From Paramicrobacterium chengjingii (lineage in GTDB: Bacteria > Actinomycetota > Actinomycetes > Actinomycetales > Microbacteriaceae), in NCBI RefSeq assembly GCF_011751765.2, contig NZ_CP061169.1, positions 806,001-870,000 of the forward strand: a stretch of 64,000 nucleotides of DNA. Direction: 5' to 3'. Of this stretch, positions 8,141 through 16,271 are shown in pieces. Each line of letters begins with the position of its first letter. Position 1 is the stretch's first letter. Below the pieces are notes generated by a model that did not search any database, was not told the DNA's origin, and was given only the letters and a program-made list of their open reading frames with translations. A program made the translations under genes and the position numbers.

Positions 8141-9175
8141 TTACGCTGCAACGAATCCCGGCACATACTGTGCACCGCAAGCCTCCGCCAGCGTCGATCC
8201 GAAAAGCGCTGCCGGCGTGAACGCACCCGGCCGTCCCGACCCATCGAGCAGACGGCGCGCGATCTCGGCCGGCACCGTGCCGGTGAATGTGGAGGCATCG
8301 TCGACGCGAAGCCAGCCGTCGCGCACGGAGCCGTCTGACCATTCGACGTGCGCGTGGCCCCACGAGTACTCGCGAGGGCGGGGCCGGGCCGACACCGTTA
8401 CACGTGCAAGCAGTCGCTGGGCAACGGTGCGCAGCGGCGGAAGCGCCAGCAGTGCGGTTGCAAGCGGCAGCGCGAATCGAATGGGCCCCGTTGGCGCCAT
8501 GCTTGAAGCGGCGATCACCGTTGGCGCTTGGCTGTCGTGCCGGGCGGCCGCCACATCGCCGAGCGGCATGCTGGCTGTTGAGACGACTGTGCCGTCCGGA
8601 AGGGCGAGCCGCATGGGGTGGCTCGCCAGGGCGCTGCCGTGACGGTCACGGTAGGCCAGCCCGCTGACAAGTGACGTCGCAAGCGACTCGCCCACCTTTC
8701 CGGCCTCACTTTCCATCGACGGAATCATGTCGACGCGAACGCGCGCGGGTGTCGAGCGACCTTCGAGAAGCTTCACGAGGATGCTTTCAGATGCGGTGAC
8801 TCCGAATCCGGCGCCCGTCACCGCAGTCTGGCCCGCGGCGGCGAGCTCTGCGTCGCGATCGAGCAGAGTGTCGATCGCGCCCACGTCGTTGGCAATGTCG
8901 ATGTAGTGAACGCCCGTTGCGACGAGCGCGGCTGCCGTGTCTACGAACGGTGCGATGGTATTGATCACGATGGCCGGATGCTGTCGCCGAACCTCAGCGA
9001 CGATCGCGTCGATCGATGGGGCGACGACAGTTTTGGTGCCCTCAACCGCCGCTGCTGCCAGCGTTGCCGCGTTGCGACCGACGAGCACGGGCTCAATGCC
9101 TCGCTGTCGTAGCGCCGCTGTGATGTTCTGCCCGCTGCGGCCTGCGCCGCCCAGAACCCATACGTCATTGCTCAT
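8141..9175 (-). CDS. Saccharopine dehydrogenase-like NAD(P)-binding protein
   Basis: A 344-aa protein beginning MSNDVWVLGGAGRSGQNIT, a Rossmann G-x-G-x-x-G dinucleotide fold, followed by the family block AIVINTIAPFVDTAAAL and HYIDIANDVGA. This is the Sacchrp_dh_NADP / trans-acting enoyl reductase-like group, whose members act on varied substrates. The ATG at 9173-9175 has AGAAGGAG upstream. It is the first gene of the operon continuing into the SAHH-like fusion and the DUF985 cupin, and it is divergent from a TetR regulator across two palindromes. The substrate is unknown. Confidence 0.8.
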   Translation of the reverse strand: MSNDVWVLGGAGRSGQNITAALRQRGIEPVLVGRNAATLAAAAVEGTKTVVAPSIDAIVAEVRRQHPAIVINTIAPFVDTAAALVATGVHYIDIANDVGAIDTLLDRDAELAAAGQTAVTGAGFGVTASESILVKLLEGRSTPARVRVDMIPSMESEAGKVGESLATSLVSGLAYRDRHGSALASHPMRLALPDGTVVSTASMPLGDVAAARHDSQAPTVIAASSMAPTGPIRFALPLATALLALPPLRTVAQRLLARVTVSARPRPREYSWGHAHVEWSDGSVRDGWLRVDDASTFTGTVPAEIARRLLDGSGRPGAFTPAALFGSTLAEACGAQYVPGFVAA

Positions 9176-9190
9176 GGCTTGCTCCTTCTG

Positions 9191-9243
9191 TGATGACATC
9201 GCGTGTCATCACAGTAGCACCCTGATGGCATGCCGTGTCATCA
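9191..9243. promoter_or_regulatory. Paired TetR-type operators in the divergent promoter region
   Basis: Two 21-bp palindromes with 8-bp arms: 9191-9211 is TGATGACA-TCGCG-TGTCATCA (perfect) and 9223-9243 is TGATGGCA-TGCCG-TGTCATCA (one mismatch). Their centres are 32 bp apart, about three helical turns. They occupy the whole gap between the divergent dehydrogenase-like and tetR genes. The adjacent TetR protein is the obvious binder and probably represses both directions. Confidence 0.8.
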
Positions 9244-9257
9244 CGTAAGATGAGACC

Positions 9258-9818
9258 GTGAGCAGATGGGAGCCGGGTGCGCGCCGGAGGCTGGAGAAGG
9301 CGGCCTTCGAGCTCTTTGTCGAGCACGGATTCGCGGCGACGACAGTGCCTGAGATCACGGCGCGTGCCGGATTGAGCACGCGCACGTTCCATCGGTATTT
9401 CGCTGATAAGCGCGAGGTAGTCTTTGGCGGCGAAGATGTGCCAGCGGAGGCTGCCCAGGTATTGGCAGAGGCATCGCCGTCGGCCGAACCGCTTGACGTG
9501 ATCATGGGCGCGTTGCGTTCGTTCGCCGAGACGCGCTTTGAGGGCCGCCGCGACGAGCTGCGAATCCGGCGCGAGATCGTCAGCTCAGACCCGGGCTTGC
9601 GTGAACGCGACCTGCAGAAGCGGGAGACTGTGGGAAAGATCGTGCATGACGCGCTGTGCGCCCGCGGCGTGCCCGAAACTCGAGCAGCTCTGCTGTCTGA
9701 GACCTGCGTCACGCTGCTCTACGTCGCGGTGCAGGAGTGGCTCGCCCGCGATGACGAAACGCCCCTCGTCGATATCATCGCCGACGCGCTCGACACCCTG
9801 CGTTCAGCGCTGGCGTAA
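9258..9818 (+). CDS. TetR/AcrR family transcriptional regulator
   Basis: A 186-aa regulator with the canonical N-terminal helix-turn-helix: AAFELFVEHGFAATTVPEIT then ARAGLSTRTFHRYFADKREV. The ligand-binding half is poorly conserved, as usual. The start is GTG 9258-9260; there is no clear ribosome site, and the leader is very short after the second operator. Divergent from the dehydrogenase/fusion/cupin operon and most likely its repressor. The effector could be a substrate of that operon. Confidence 0.88.
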   Translation: MSRWEPGARRRLEKAAFELFVEHGFAATTVPEITARAGLSTRTFHRYFADKREVVFGGEDVPAEAAQVLAEASPSAEPLDVIMGALRSFAETRFEGRRDELRIRREIVSSDPGLRERDLQKRETVGKIVHDALCARGVPETRAALLSETCVTLLYVAVQEWLARDDETPLVDIIADALDTLRSALA

Positions 9819-9819
9819 A

Positions 9820-9919
9820 TGGTGTCGCTTCGATAGACGATGATCTTGTCGCCGCGCTCGGCGTCGTCAAATAACGTCGAGACTTGCACTCTCGCAACCT
9901 CAATGGCGACCCTTCTCAT
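9820..9919 (-). pseudogene. Fragment of a Phd/YefM-type antitoxin
   Basis: From an ATG at 9917-9919 the minus strand reads MRRVAIEVARVQVSTLFDDA followed by ERGDKIIVYRSDTI. This matches the N-terminal half of Phd/YefM antitoxins (V-x-E-A-R-x-x-L-S-x-L-x-D-x-x-x-x-G-E-x-x-I-x-R-x-G). After about 35 residues the frame runs antisense into the end of the tetR gene and loses resemblance, and no toxin follows. Probably the stub of a deleted toxin-antitoxin pair. The match is short, so chance cannot be excluded. Confidence 0.4.
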
Positions 9920-10104
9920 GGTGCAACCATCGAACCCGTGCTAAAAATGCGCAACGAGTCGACGAGGCTTCCGTATTATGCCCGTGAAGCGTGAGTCGTG
10001 CTTCATGTAAAACTGCCTGTGAAATTCGGTGGTCGCGCGATGATGGGGCATGGGATGTAGCGGGGGTTCCTTCGCATGGTGTGGCACGTGTGCGAGGGTT
10101 AGGT

Positions 10105-10995
10105 ATGGCTGATGATCGCGACCTAGAGTGCATCGTCACTCTCGCAGAAGAGCTGCATTTCGGCAGGGCGGCAGCCCGTTTGGGCACGGCGCAACCGGCC
10201 CTCACTAAACGCATTCAACGGTTGGAAGCAGAGTGGGGTGTTCAGTTGTTCACCCGAGGAAGGCACGCTGCCTCATTGACATCCGCGGGTGCTGACATTG
10301 TCCGTCATGCGAGACGTGTGCAGGGAGAGTATCGTGCCTTGCGTGTCACAGCTGCCAGTGTCGGCACGGGGCAGTCTGGGACTGTTCGGGTCGGTGCCGT
10401 CGGGTCAGCCTTCTTTGAAGCGCTGCCTAGAATATTGCGCCCAGTCCTTCAAAAGCTTCCCGGGCTCGTATTGAAGGTTGAGGAGTTGGAGACGCCCGAA
10501 CTTGTAAACGGGTTAGAGTCCGGCGAGCTGCAGATCGGGTTCTTGCGGCCTCCCGTAGCGGGCAGAATCGAGTCGCGAACTGTCTGGGAAGAGAACCTTG
10601 TGATTGCGGTTTCAGATAGTGACGTGCTAGCGCATGAGCAAAGCATTAGTATCGCGCAACTGGCGGAACGTGAGGTCGCATTCTTTTCTCGCAGCGCTGG
10701 CACCGGATATTGGGATCATGTCGCTGCACTCTTCTATGCAGCTGGTGTTTCGTTCCAACCGTCTGAGAGAGCAGAGCATGTTTCCACTCTTCTGGGACTG
10801 GTATCTCTGGGTAATGAGGTCACGATTGTGCCTGAAAGTGCACGCAATCTTGCCATTCCAGGGGTGAGGTATGTGCCGATGCGCGAGGAGGCAAAGTTGC
10901 CTCTTGCTGTTGCGGCCAGTCCGGTCGCGGTGAATCCTGCTGCACACGAGTTGATGGCACTGATTCTGGACGAGTTACCCGAACGGACCGAGTGA
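10105..10995 (+). CDS. LysR family transcriptional regulator
   Basis: A 296-aa LysR regulator with an N-terminal winged helix-turn-helix (ECIVTLAEELHFGRAAARLG, then TAQPALTKRIQRLEAEWGVQ) and a LysR substrate-binding domain starting near residue 90 (GTVRVGAVGSAFFEALPRI). I chose the ATG at 10105-10107, with GAGGGTTAGGT upstream, over an earlier GTG-like start at 9991. It lies 127 bp before an MHS-family transporter and an M24 peptidase on the same strand and probably activates them through the dyads at 11025-11077. Codon choice is less GC-biased than in neighbours, suggesting acquisition with the cassette. Confidence 0.9.
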   Translation: MADDRDLECIVTLAEELHFGRAAARLGTAQPALTKRIQRLEAEWGVQLFTRGRHAASLTSAGADIVRHARRVQGEYRALRVTAASVGTGQSGTVRVGAVGSAFFEALPRILRPVLQKLPGLVLKVEELETPELVNGLESGELQIGFLRPPVAGRIESRTVWEENLVIAVSDSDVLAHEQSISIAQLAEREVAFFSRSAGTGYWDHVAALFYAAGVSFQPSERAEHVSTLLGLVSLGNEVTIVPESARNLAIPGVRYVPMREEAKLPLAVAASPVAVNPAAHELMALILDELPERTE

Positions 10996-11024
10996 CTGGT
11001 GGGGCAGGCGGACGTCTGAATAAC

Positions 11025-11077
11025 ATTCCTTACAGGAATCACAGAGCCCTGAATCGATATTGGACGGGAATGGTCCA
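11025..11077 (+). promoter_or_regulatory. Candidate LysR-binding dyads upstream of the MHS transporter gene
   Basis: 11025-11039 reads ATTCCT-TAC-AGGAAT, a perfect dyad fitting the LysR T-N11-A rule. 11061-11077 holds a second dyad, TGGAC-N7-GTCCA. Both lie between lysR and the transporter gene, 46-98 bp before its start. Two dyads at this spacing are typical of a LysR recognition site plus activation site. No computed alignment supports this. Confidence 0.5.
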
Positions 11078-11122
11078 CCCGGGTAGCGTCAGGGAAAATC
11101 TGATCTTCGAAAGGACTCTCAG

Positions 11123-12418
11123 GTGAGTACTTCCCAAGCGACGAAGTCAGAGTCGACCACTTTGCGTCGGGCAATTCTCTCAAGTTTCGCCGGAACCAGC
11201 ATCGAATGGTACGACTTCTTCCTCTTCGGGTCTGCAGCAGCCCTCGTGTTTCCACGCGTATTCTTCCCAGAATCCGATCCAGCTACCGGGCTTCTATTTT
11301 CATTCATGACATACGGCGTCGCATTCGTCATGCGGCCATTCGGTGGAATCATATTTGGCCAGCTCGGAGACGTACTTGGTCGTAAGAACACGCTGATCGC
11401 CACATTGCTGATCATGGGTGTCGGAACCGTCCTCATAGGCTGCGTCCCTGGGTACGACACACTTGGGATCTGGTCTGCCGTGATACTTGTGCTCTTGCGA
11501 ATTGTCCAAGGCCTCGGCCTCGGGGGCGAGTGGGGCGGGGCCGCGACACTATCTGCCGAGCACGCCGATGGGGCAGGCCGTGCCGCGAACCGCGGACTTC
11601 TCGCCTCATGGATGCAACTGGGCGTGCCAGCAGGGAACCTGCTCGCCGTCGCCGCACTTTACATCATGGAAACAGTACTTTCCCCCGACTCTTTCATCGC
11701 CTGGGGTTGGAGAATCCCCTTCATGGCAAGTGCTGTACTGATTGTGCTCGGGTTCTGGATACGTGCGGCTCTTGCCGAATCACCCCTGTTTCTCGCGACA
11801 GAGAAGGAAAAGTCCCCGTTGCGGACGATGCTACGGACGCACTGGCGGCAAGTACTTATCACGATCGGCATTCGCATCGCGTCCGATGTGTCTTATTACG
11901 TTTTCGCAGTATTCGCGCTGTCGTACATATCCAACGTGTTGGGCCTACCGGCAAGCGTCGGTCTCATCGGTGTAATTGTCGGTTGTTCCCTTCAATTCCT
12001 TGTGATTCCCATCAGCGCTCAAATCTCCGACTCTGTAGGTCGTCGACCTGTCTATATCTTTGGGGCAGCAGCCGTCGGCATCTGGGCATTCGTGGCGTGG
12101 CCATTGATTGCAACCGGCCAAGTGGCTCTCGCGATTGCGGCAATCTCCATCGGTATCGCCGCCCAAGGGATCATGTACGGGCCCATGACAGCGTTCATCA
12201 CCGAAATGTTTGGCACAAAAGTTCGCGCGACCGGTGCCGGATTCGGATATCAAGTGGCCGGTATTCTCGGTGGTGCCCTCGCTCCCACCATCGCCCAGCT
12301 GCTAACCCAATGGTCACATAGCACGGTTACTGTCAGCATCTATGTCGCCATTACGGCAGCCATAGCGATCATCAGTTCGCTCCTTGCACGAGAAACAAGT
12401 GGAAAGGACCTGTCATGA
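11123..12418 (+). CDS. MFS transporter, metabolite:H+ symporter (MHS) family
   Basis: A 431-aa, 12-helix transporter. It carries the MHS hallmarks GTSIEWYDFFLFGSAAALVF in helix 1, RPFGGIIFGQLGDVLGRKN in the helix 2-3 loop, and RIVQGLGLGGEWGGA in helix 4. Relatives import organic acids such as shikimate, alpha-ketoglutarate, citrate or proline/betaine by proton symport. It starts at GTG 11123-11125 with AAGGACT upstream, and its stop overlaps the M24 peptidase start by 4 bp. Pairing with a peptidase suggests uptake of a dipeptide-like or amidated compound (inference). Confidence 0.9.
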   Translation: MSTSQATKSESTTLRRAILSSFAGTSIEWYDFFLFGSAAALVFPRVFFPESDPATGLLFSFMTYGVAFVMRPFGGIIFGQLGDVLGRKNTLIATLLIMGVGTVLIGCVPGYDTLGIWSAVILVLLRIVQGLGLGGEWGGAATLSAEHADGAGRAANRGLLASWMQLGVPAGNLLAVAALYIMETVLSPDSFIAWGWRIPFMASAVLIVLGFWIRAALAESPLFLATEKEKSPLRTMLRTHWRQVLITIGIRIASDVSYYVFAVFALSYISNVLGLPASVGLIGVIVGCSLQFLVIPISAQISDSVGRRPVYIFGAAAVGIWAFVAWPLIATGQVALAIAAISIGIAAQGIMYGPMTAFITEMFGTKVRATGAGFGYQVAGILGGALAPTIAQLLTQWSHSTVTVSIYVAITAAIAIISSLLARETSGKDLS

Positions 12419-13686
12419 GTCTTACTCAAGAAACTCTTGCACCTTCTTCAACGGCCGTCAGCCATATTCGTGAACAACTCCAGAAGAGAGGGCTTTCCGG
12501 TTATCTCGCGACCACGCCGTCAAACATTCAGTACGTGACGGGGTTCCGGAGTTATTTCGTTTCGGAATGGTGGCGGTTCCACGGAACTGTCCTCGCATAC
12601 GTCCCGGCCGACGCAAGTGAACGCGTTGTCCTTATCGTAGGAGATTTCGAAGCCGAAACAGCCCGGAAGTCCGCCCCCGATGTCGATATCATCACGTACC
12701 GGTTGTGGGTCGATCTTTCCACGGCATCAGAGATGAAGAAACCTGCCGACCCCGCGGCAGTGGTACGCCCCGAACAGTGGGACCCGGACGAACTTGATCG
12801 TGCTGTACACACCTGCCTCCAGGCCAACAACGTCGTCGGTTCCGAGCTCGGCACCGACTTGCCCTACTTGACATATGACACGTGGCAGCGGCTACAAAGA
12901 TCTGCCCCCCGAGCCTCGTGGGTTGACTTCAGTACCGACATGTACGACATCAGGCTGATCAAACAAGAGTGGGAAATTGATCACCTCCGCACCGCTGTGC
13001 AGCTCTCCGAACGTGGAATGATCGCAGCAATGTCGACCGCACGCGAAGGAATGACAGCTCAGGATATCCGCTGTGCCTACCAGGCCGGGGTCGCTCAGGC
13101 CGCACTTGGGAGTCCCCAGTTTGCGGGTTATACGGACAATTGGGTTTTGCCGACAATTGGCGGTTCGACGTCTGCAAGTTACGGCACAGCTGAGGGCGGC
13201 CTTCAGGACGGTGATCTGGTGAAGTTCGATTGTGGAACCACCGTGCACGGGTACCGAAGTGATGGCGGTAGGACGTTCGCATTTGGCGCTCCGTCGCAGG
13301 AAGCTGTATCTCTATACAAGGTTTTGCAGGAGGCTCAGAGTATTGCTCGTGATGCGCTTGTTCCCGGCGCTTTACTCAGCGATGCGTACACACGCTCGAT
13401 GGCGTTCGTGCATGATGCTGGATACCCGGCTTATAACCGCGGGCACGTGGGGCATTCCGTAGGAATAGACAGTTTCCACGAGGAACCCCCGTTTATCGGC
13501 CCGCACTCGGATGCAACGGTCCGCGAAGGCATGGTGCTGGCAATCGAAGTCCCAACCTACACACCAGATGTCGGTGCGATCATGATCGAAGACCTTGTTG
13601 CAGTCAGGGCGGACGGGGCTGAGGTGTTGCACACGATGGCGCATGAACTTACATTCGTCGATCCCGAAACCGGGTCTGTCCTTTGA
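12415..13686 (+). CDS. M24 family metallopeptidase (Xaa-Pro dipeptidase/creatinase-like)
   Basis: A 423-aa protein with a creatinase-type N-terminal domain (HIREQLQKRGLSGYLATTPS) and a C-terminal pita-bread M24 domain. Metal ligands are visible: two aspartates in VKFDCGTTVHGYRSDGGRTF, histidine in RGHVGHSVGIDSFHEEPPF, and glutamates in AIEVPTYTP and IMIEDLVAV. Relatives are Xaa-Pro dipeptidases, creatinase and ectoine/DMSP-type hydrolases, so the substrate is uncertain. Translationally coupled to the MHS transporter, hence probably cytosolic hydrolysis of the imported compound. A strong hairpin follows. Confidence 0.88.
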   Translation: MSLTQETLAPSSTAVSHIREQLQKRGLSGYLATTPSNIQYVTGFRSYFVSEWWRFHGTVLAYVPADASERVVLIVGDFEAETARKSAPDVDIITYRLWVDLSTASEMKKPADPAAVVRPEQWDPDELDRAVHTCLQANNVVGSELGTDLPYLTYDTWQRLQRSAPRASWVDFSTDMYDIRLIKQEWEIDHLRTAVQLSERGMIAAMSTAREGMTAQDIRCAYQAGVAQAALGSPQFAGYTDNWVLPTIGGSTSASYGTAEGGLQDGDLVKFDCGTTVHGYRSDGGRTFAFGAPSQEAVSLYKVLQEAQSIARDALVPGALLSDAYTRSMAFVHDAGYPAYNRGHVGHSVGIDSFHEEPPFIGPHSDATVREGMVLAIEVPTYTPDVGAIMIEDLVAVRADGAEVLHTMAHELTFVDPETGSVL

Positions 13687-13819
13687 GTCCTGAAACATCC
13701 ATATCTGCGTCATGGGACTCCTTGATGTGTACGCTTGGCGCTGACCGAGGTAATGGAGGATCTGCTGGAGCAATGCTCGCATGCGGTCAGAGAGTCAACC
13801 AAACCGACAGCGGGTCTAG

Positions 13820-13860
13820 GAGCGCAGGGAAGCATTCGGGTTGCCTCCCTGCGCTCAGTT
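13820..13860 (+). terminator. Rho-independent terminator-like hairpin after the M24 peptidase gene
   Basis: GAGCGCAGGGA (13820-13830) and TCCCTGCGCTC (13846-13856) form a perfect 11-bp stem with a 15-nt loop, followed by AGTTTGT. It closes the lysR/transporter/peptidase cassette. The remaining stretch 13687-13819 shows no gene. Confidence 0.75.
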
Positions 13861-13870
13861 TGTAATCGGG

Positions 13871-14110
13871 TCAGCCGATAGCAATCGTCCAGTCGCCGTC
13901 TGCTGTGACAGTGATGACCGAAAGGTCAGCGCTGACGGGAACGGTGCCGGAGTACGTGCCGATCTCATTGATGAGCAGACCGAATGAGAGGCTTTCGGCG
14001 GTGTCTTCCTGAACGATGAACTTGCCCGACCCGACATGGACGATAGTGGCGCTGGCCGCATCACCGTCATAAAGGTAGATGCCGTCATCTGTGCCCGATT
14101 CGGGAAGGGC
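13871..14110 (-). pseudogene. C-terminal fragment of a secreted or lipoprotein beta-domain
   Basis: The minus strand ends with a plausible protein tail: IVHVGSGKFIVQEDTAESLS, LLINEIGTYSGTVPV, and ITVTADGDWTIAIG before the stop. The NEIG-x-YSGT and WTI pattern is seen at the C-terminus of actinobacterial cell-surface proteins. Upstream of about 14110 the same frame runs antisense into the hsdR remnant and stops looking like protein, so only about 75-80 residues survive. The start is missing. Boundaries are approximate and the function is unknown. Confidence 0.45.
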
Positions 14111-14154
14111 CGGCGCTGCCGAAAGCGGCGAGGAATACACGCGACAGACCAGAA

Positions 14155-15212
14155 AGAGCGGCCTGTCGGCAAGGACGTCGACGAGGCGGCATCCGTTGCT
14201 CGTGAACTCTTGGCACAAGCTCGTGAATGCGTATCGGGCTACGACTGGAAGTCGGTGTACAAGGCAGGCGGCCCGAAGGCATACATCAATGCCGTCACGG
14301 GAGCCGTCGACTTTCTTCGTGACGTGACGAGTTCGCTCAATGCAGCGGAGCTGGGGGGAGAACACGTTGGCGGCGCGGTTCCGCAGCATCTTAAGTCGTC
14401 TCGCTCGAGTGTGGGCGCTCGCGTCTGGACGCGACAGCCTGGCCGATGTGCACTCTGAGATCAAGTTCTACGAAGAAGTGCGGGTATGGATGGCAAAGTA
14501 CGATGCCATGGACCGGCAGAACCGTGGCGAGCCTGTTCCCGAGGACATTCAGCGACTGCTTGCCTCACTCATCGATTCGTCGACGGCGAACGGGGACGTG
14601 CTCGATATCTACGAAGCCGCGGGAATGCCGAAGCCGTCGCTCGAAGACTTAACCTCGGAGTTCGTCGAGAAGACGCAGAAGGCGCGCAACCCGCAGCTCG
14701 CGATCGAGGCGCTGCGCGCCATGCTCGTCGACGAGTCAACGGCGGTGACCCGGCACAACATTGTGCGTCAGCGCGCCTTCTCGGAGCGCATCGCTGAGCT
14801 CATGAACAAATACACGAACCAGCAGCTCACGTCGGCAGAGGTCATTGCCGAGCTCGTCGCGCTTGCCAAGGATGTCGCGAAAGAGGCACAGCGCGGCGAG
14901 ACATTCGAGCCGCCACTTCGGTCAGACGAGCTCGCCGTCTATGACGCGATCGCTCACAACGAATCGGCTGTCAACGTGCAGGGCGAAGACACGCTCGCGC
15001 AGATCGCGCGCGAACTCGTGCAGGTGATGCGACGTGACGTGCGAACAGACTGGACGGTGCGCGACGATGTGCGAGCGAAGCTGCGCTCGTCGATCAAACG
15101 GCTGCTCGTGAAGTACAAGTATCCGCCAGACCAGCAGCCTGGTGCCATCAAACTCGTGATGGAGCAGATGGAGAGCCTTGCGCCAAAGTTCGCTGCCGAG
15201 CGTGCTGCATAG
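14155..15212 (+). pseudogene. Type I restriction enzyme HsdR, C-terminal remnant with frameshift
   Basis: The plus strand encodes the C-terminal part of a type I restriction-modification translocase/endonuclease subunit. About 14155-14350 reads VARELLAQARECVSGYDW and AYINAVTGAVDFLRDVTSS in one frame. From about 14358 the next frame continues LAARFRSILSRLARVWALAS, EIKFYEEVRVWMAKYDAMDR and VLDIYEAAGMPKPSLEDLTS, to the natural C-terminus KYKYPPDQQPGAIKLVMEQM. The frame change falls at a run of six G (14353-14358). The nuclease and helicase domains and HsdS/HsdM are absent. The left edge abuts an unrelated fragment on the other strand. Non-functional. Confidence 0.85.
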
Positions 15213-15307
15213 ACACGTTGGCCGCATGTTGTGGGCTCGGGCATGATCAGCATGTTTGGCGTCATCGTGAGCGTTTGCATGTCGGACGCCAGGGGGAAGA
15301 TAATTTC

Positions 15308-16232
15308 ATGAATGAGTTGCAACTCTTTAAATCGAGAGACGGCACGGTTTCGGTCGAGATTGTTTCCGATGGTGAGACCGTTTGGGCTTCACAAGCCCAG
15401 ATCAGCAACTTTTCGGCGTCGATCAATCTCGAATTTCCCGTCACGTTCAATCGGTGTTTCGTGAAGGCGAAGTGGACGGCGAAAGCAATATGCGGAAAGG
15501 GCATATTGCTTCTTCGGACCGACCGGTCACGTACTACAGCCTTGATGTAATTCTTGCAGTCGGGTATCGCACTCGCTCGGCGAGGGCAATCGAGTTTCGG
15601 CGCTGGGCTACCGATGTCTTACGCCGTTATCTGCTTGACGGCGCAGCTCTGAACGAGACTCGACTTGCCGAACTGGGACAGGTTGCTTCCATCCTCGCGC
15701 GTTCCGCTGACCAGCTGGCCTCCGGAATTGCTGAGGTCGTTGGCGCCTACTTGCCTGGCCCCGTGCTTCTACATGACTACGACGAAGGTTCGGTCACGGC
15801 CAACCCTATGACTGTTCCCGCGTGGACGCTGACCCTTGCGGAAGCTCGCAAGATAATTGCGGCTGTCGCAGCGGCGTTCCCCGACGACACCCTGGCTGGA
15901 CGTGAACGAGGTGATGCGCTGGAGGGTGCGATCGCTGCTGTATATCAGGGATTTGGCGGCCGAGACGTGTACCCGACCGTTGAGGAGAAGGCAGCGCATC
16001 TTCTCTACTTCGTTGTGAAGGATCACCCGCTCTCCGATGGCAATAAACGCAGTGCCGCGGCACTGTTCGTGTCGTTCCTCGCGCGAAACGAATTGCTTTA
16101 CGACGACTCCGGCAACACCCGCGTGACGAATAATGCTCTCGCTGCTATATCACGCTCCTCGTAGCCTCCAGCGACCCACGCGAAAAAGAGCTGATGGTGG
16201 CGCTGATTATCAAGATGCTCGAAACCGCGTAG
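15308..16232 (+). pseudogene. RhuM-Fic/Doc domain gene disrupted by two indels
   Basis: Starting MNELQLFKSRDGTVSVEIVS the sequence follows RhuM-type proteins. Near 15411 one base is missing (AACTTTT): the frame-1 continuation reads LFGVDQSRISRHVQSVFREG and YSLDVILAVGYRTRSARAIE. A Doc-like Fic motif HPLSDGNKRSAAALFVSFL follows near 16023. At 16147-16150 an extra AT moves the true tail, TLLVASSDPREKELMVALII to the TAG at 16232, out of frame. Correcting both slips restores one open frame of about 308 codons. RhuM-Fic genes commonly sit in type I restriction loci, consistent with the hsdR remnant next door. Sequencing errors are an alternative explanation. Confidence 0.8.
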
Positions 16233-16271
16233 CATCCGAAACCCATGAGCATTGGGCTGTGCGAGTGAGAA

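Noticed and set aside
8100..8363. N-terminal 88-codon extension of the SAHH-like fusion
   Set aside because: Arg/His/Cys-rich and antisense-like, overlapping the end of the preceding gene; the GTG at 8097-8099 fits the gap between genes.
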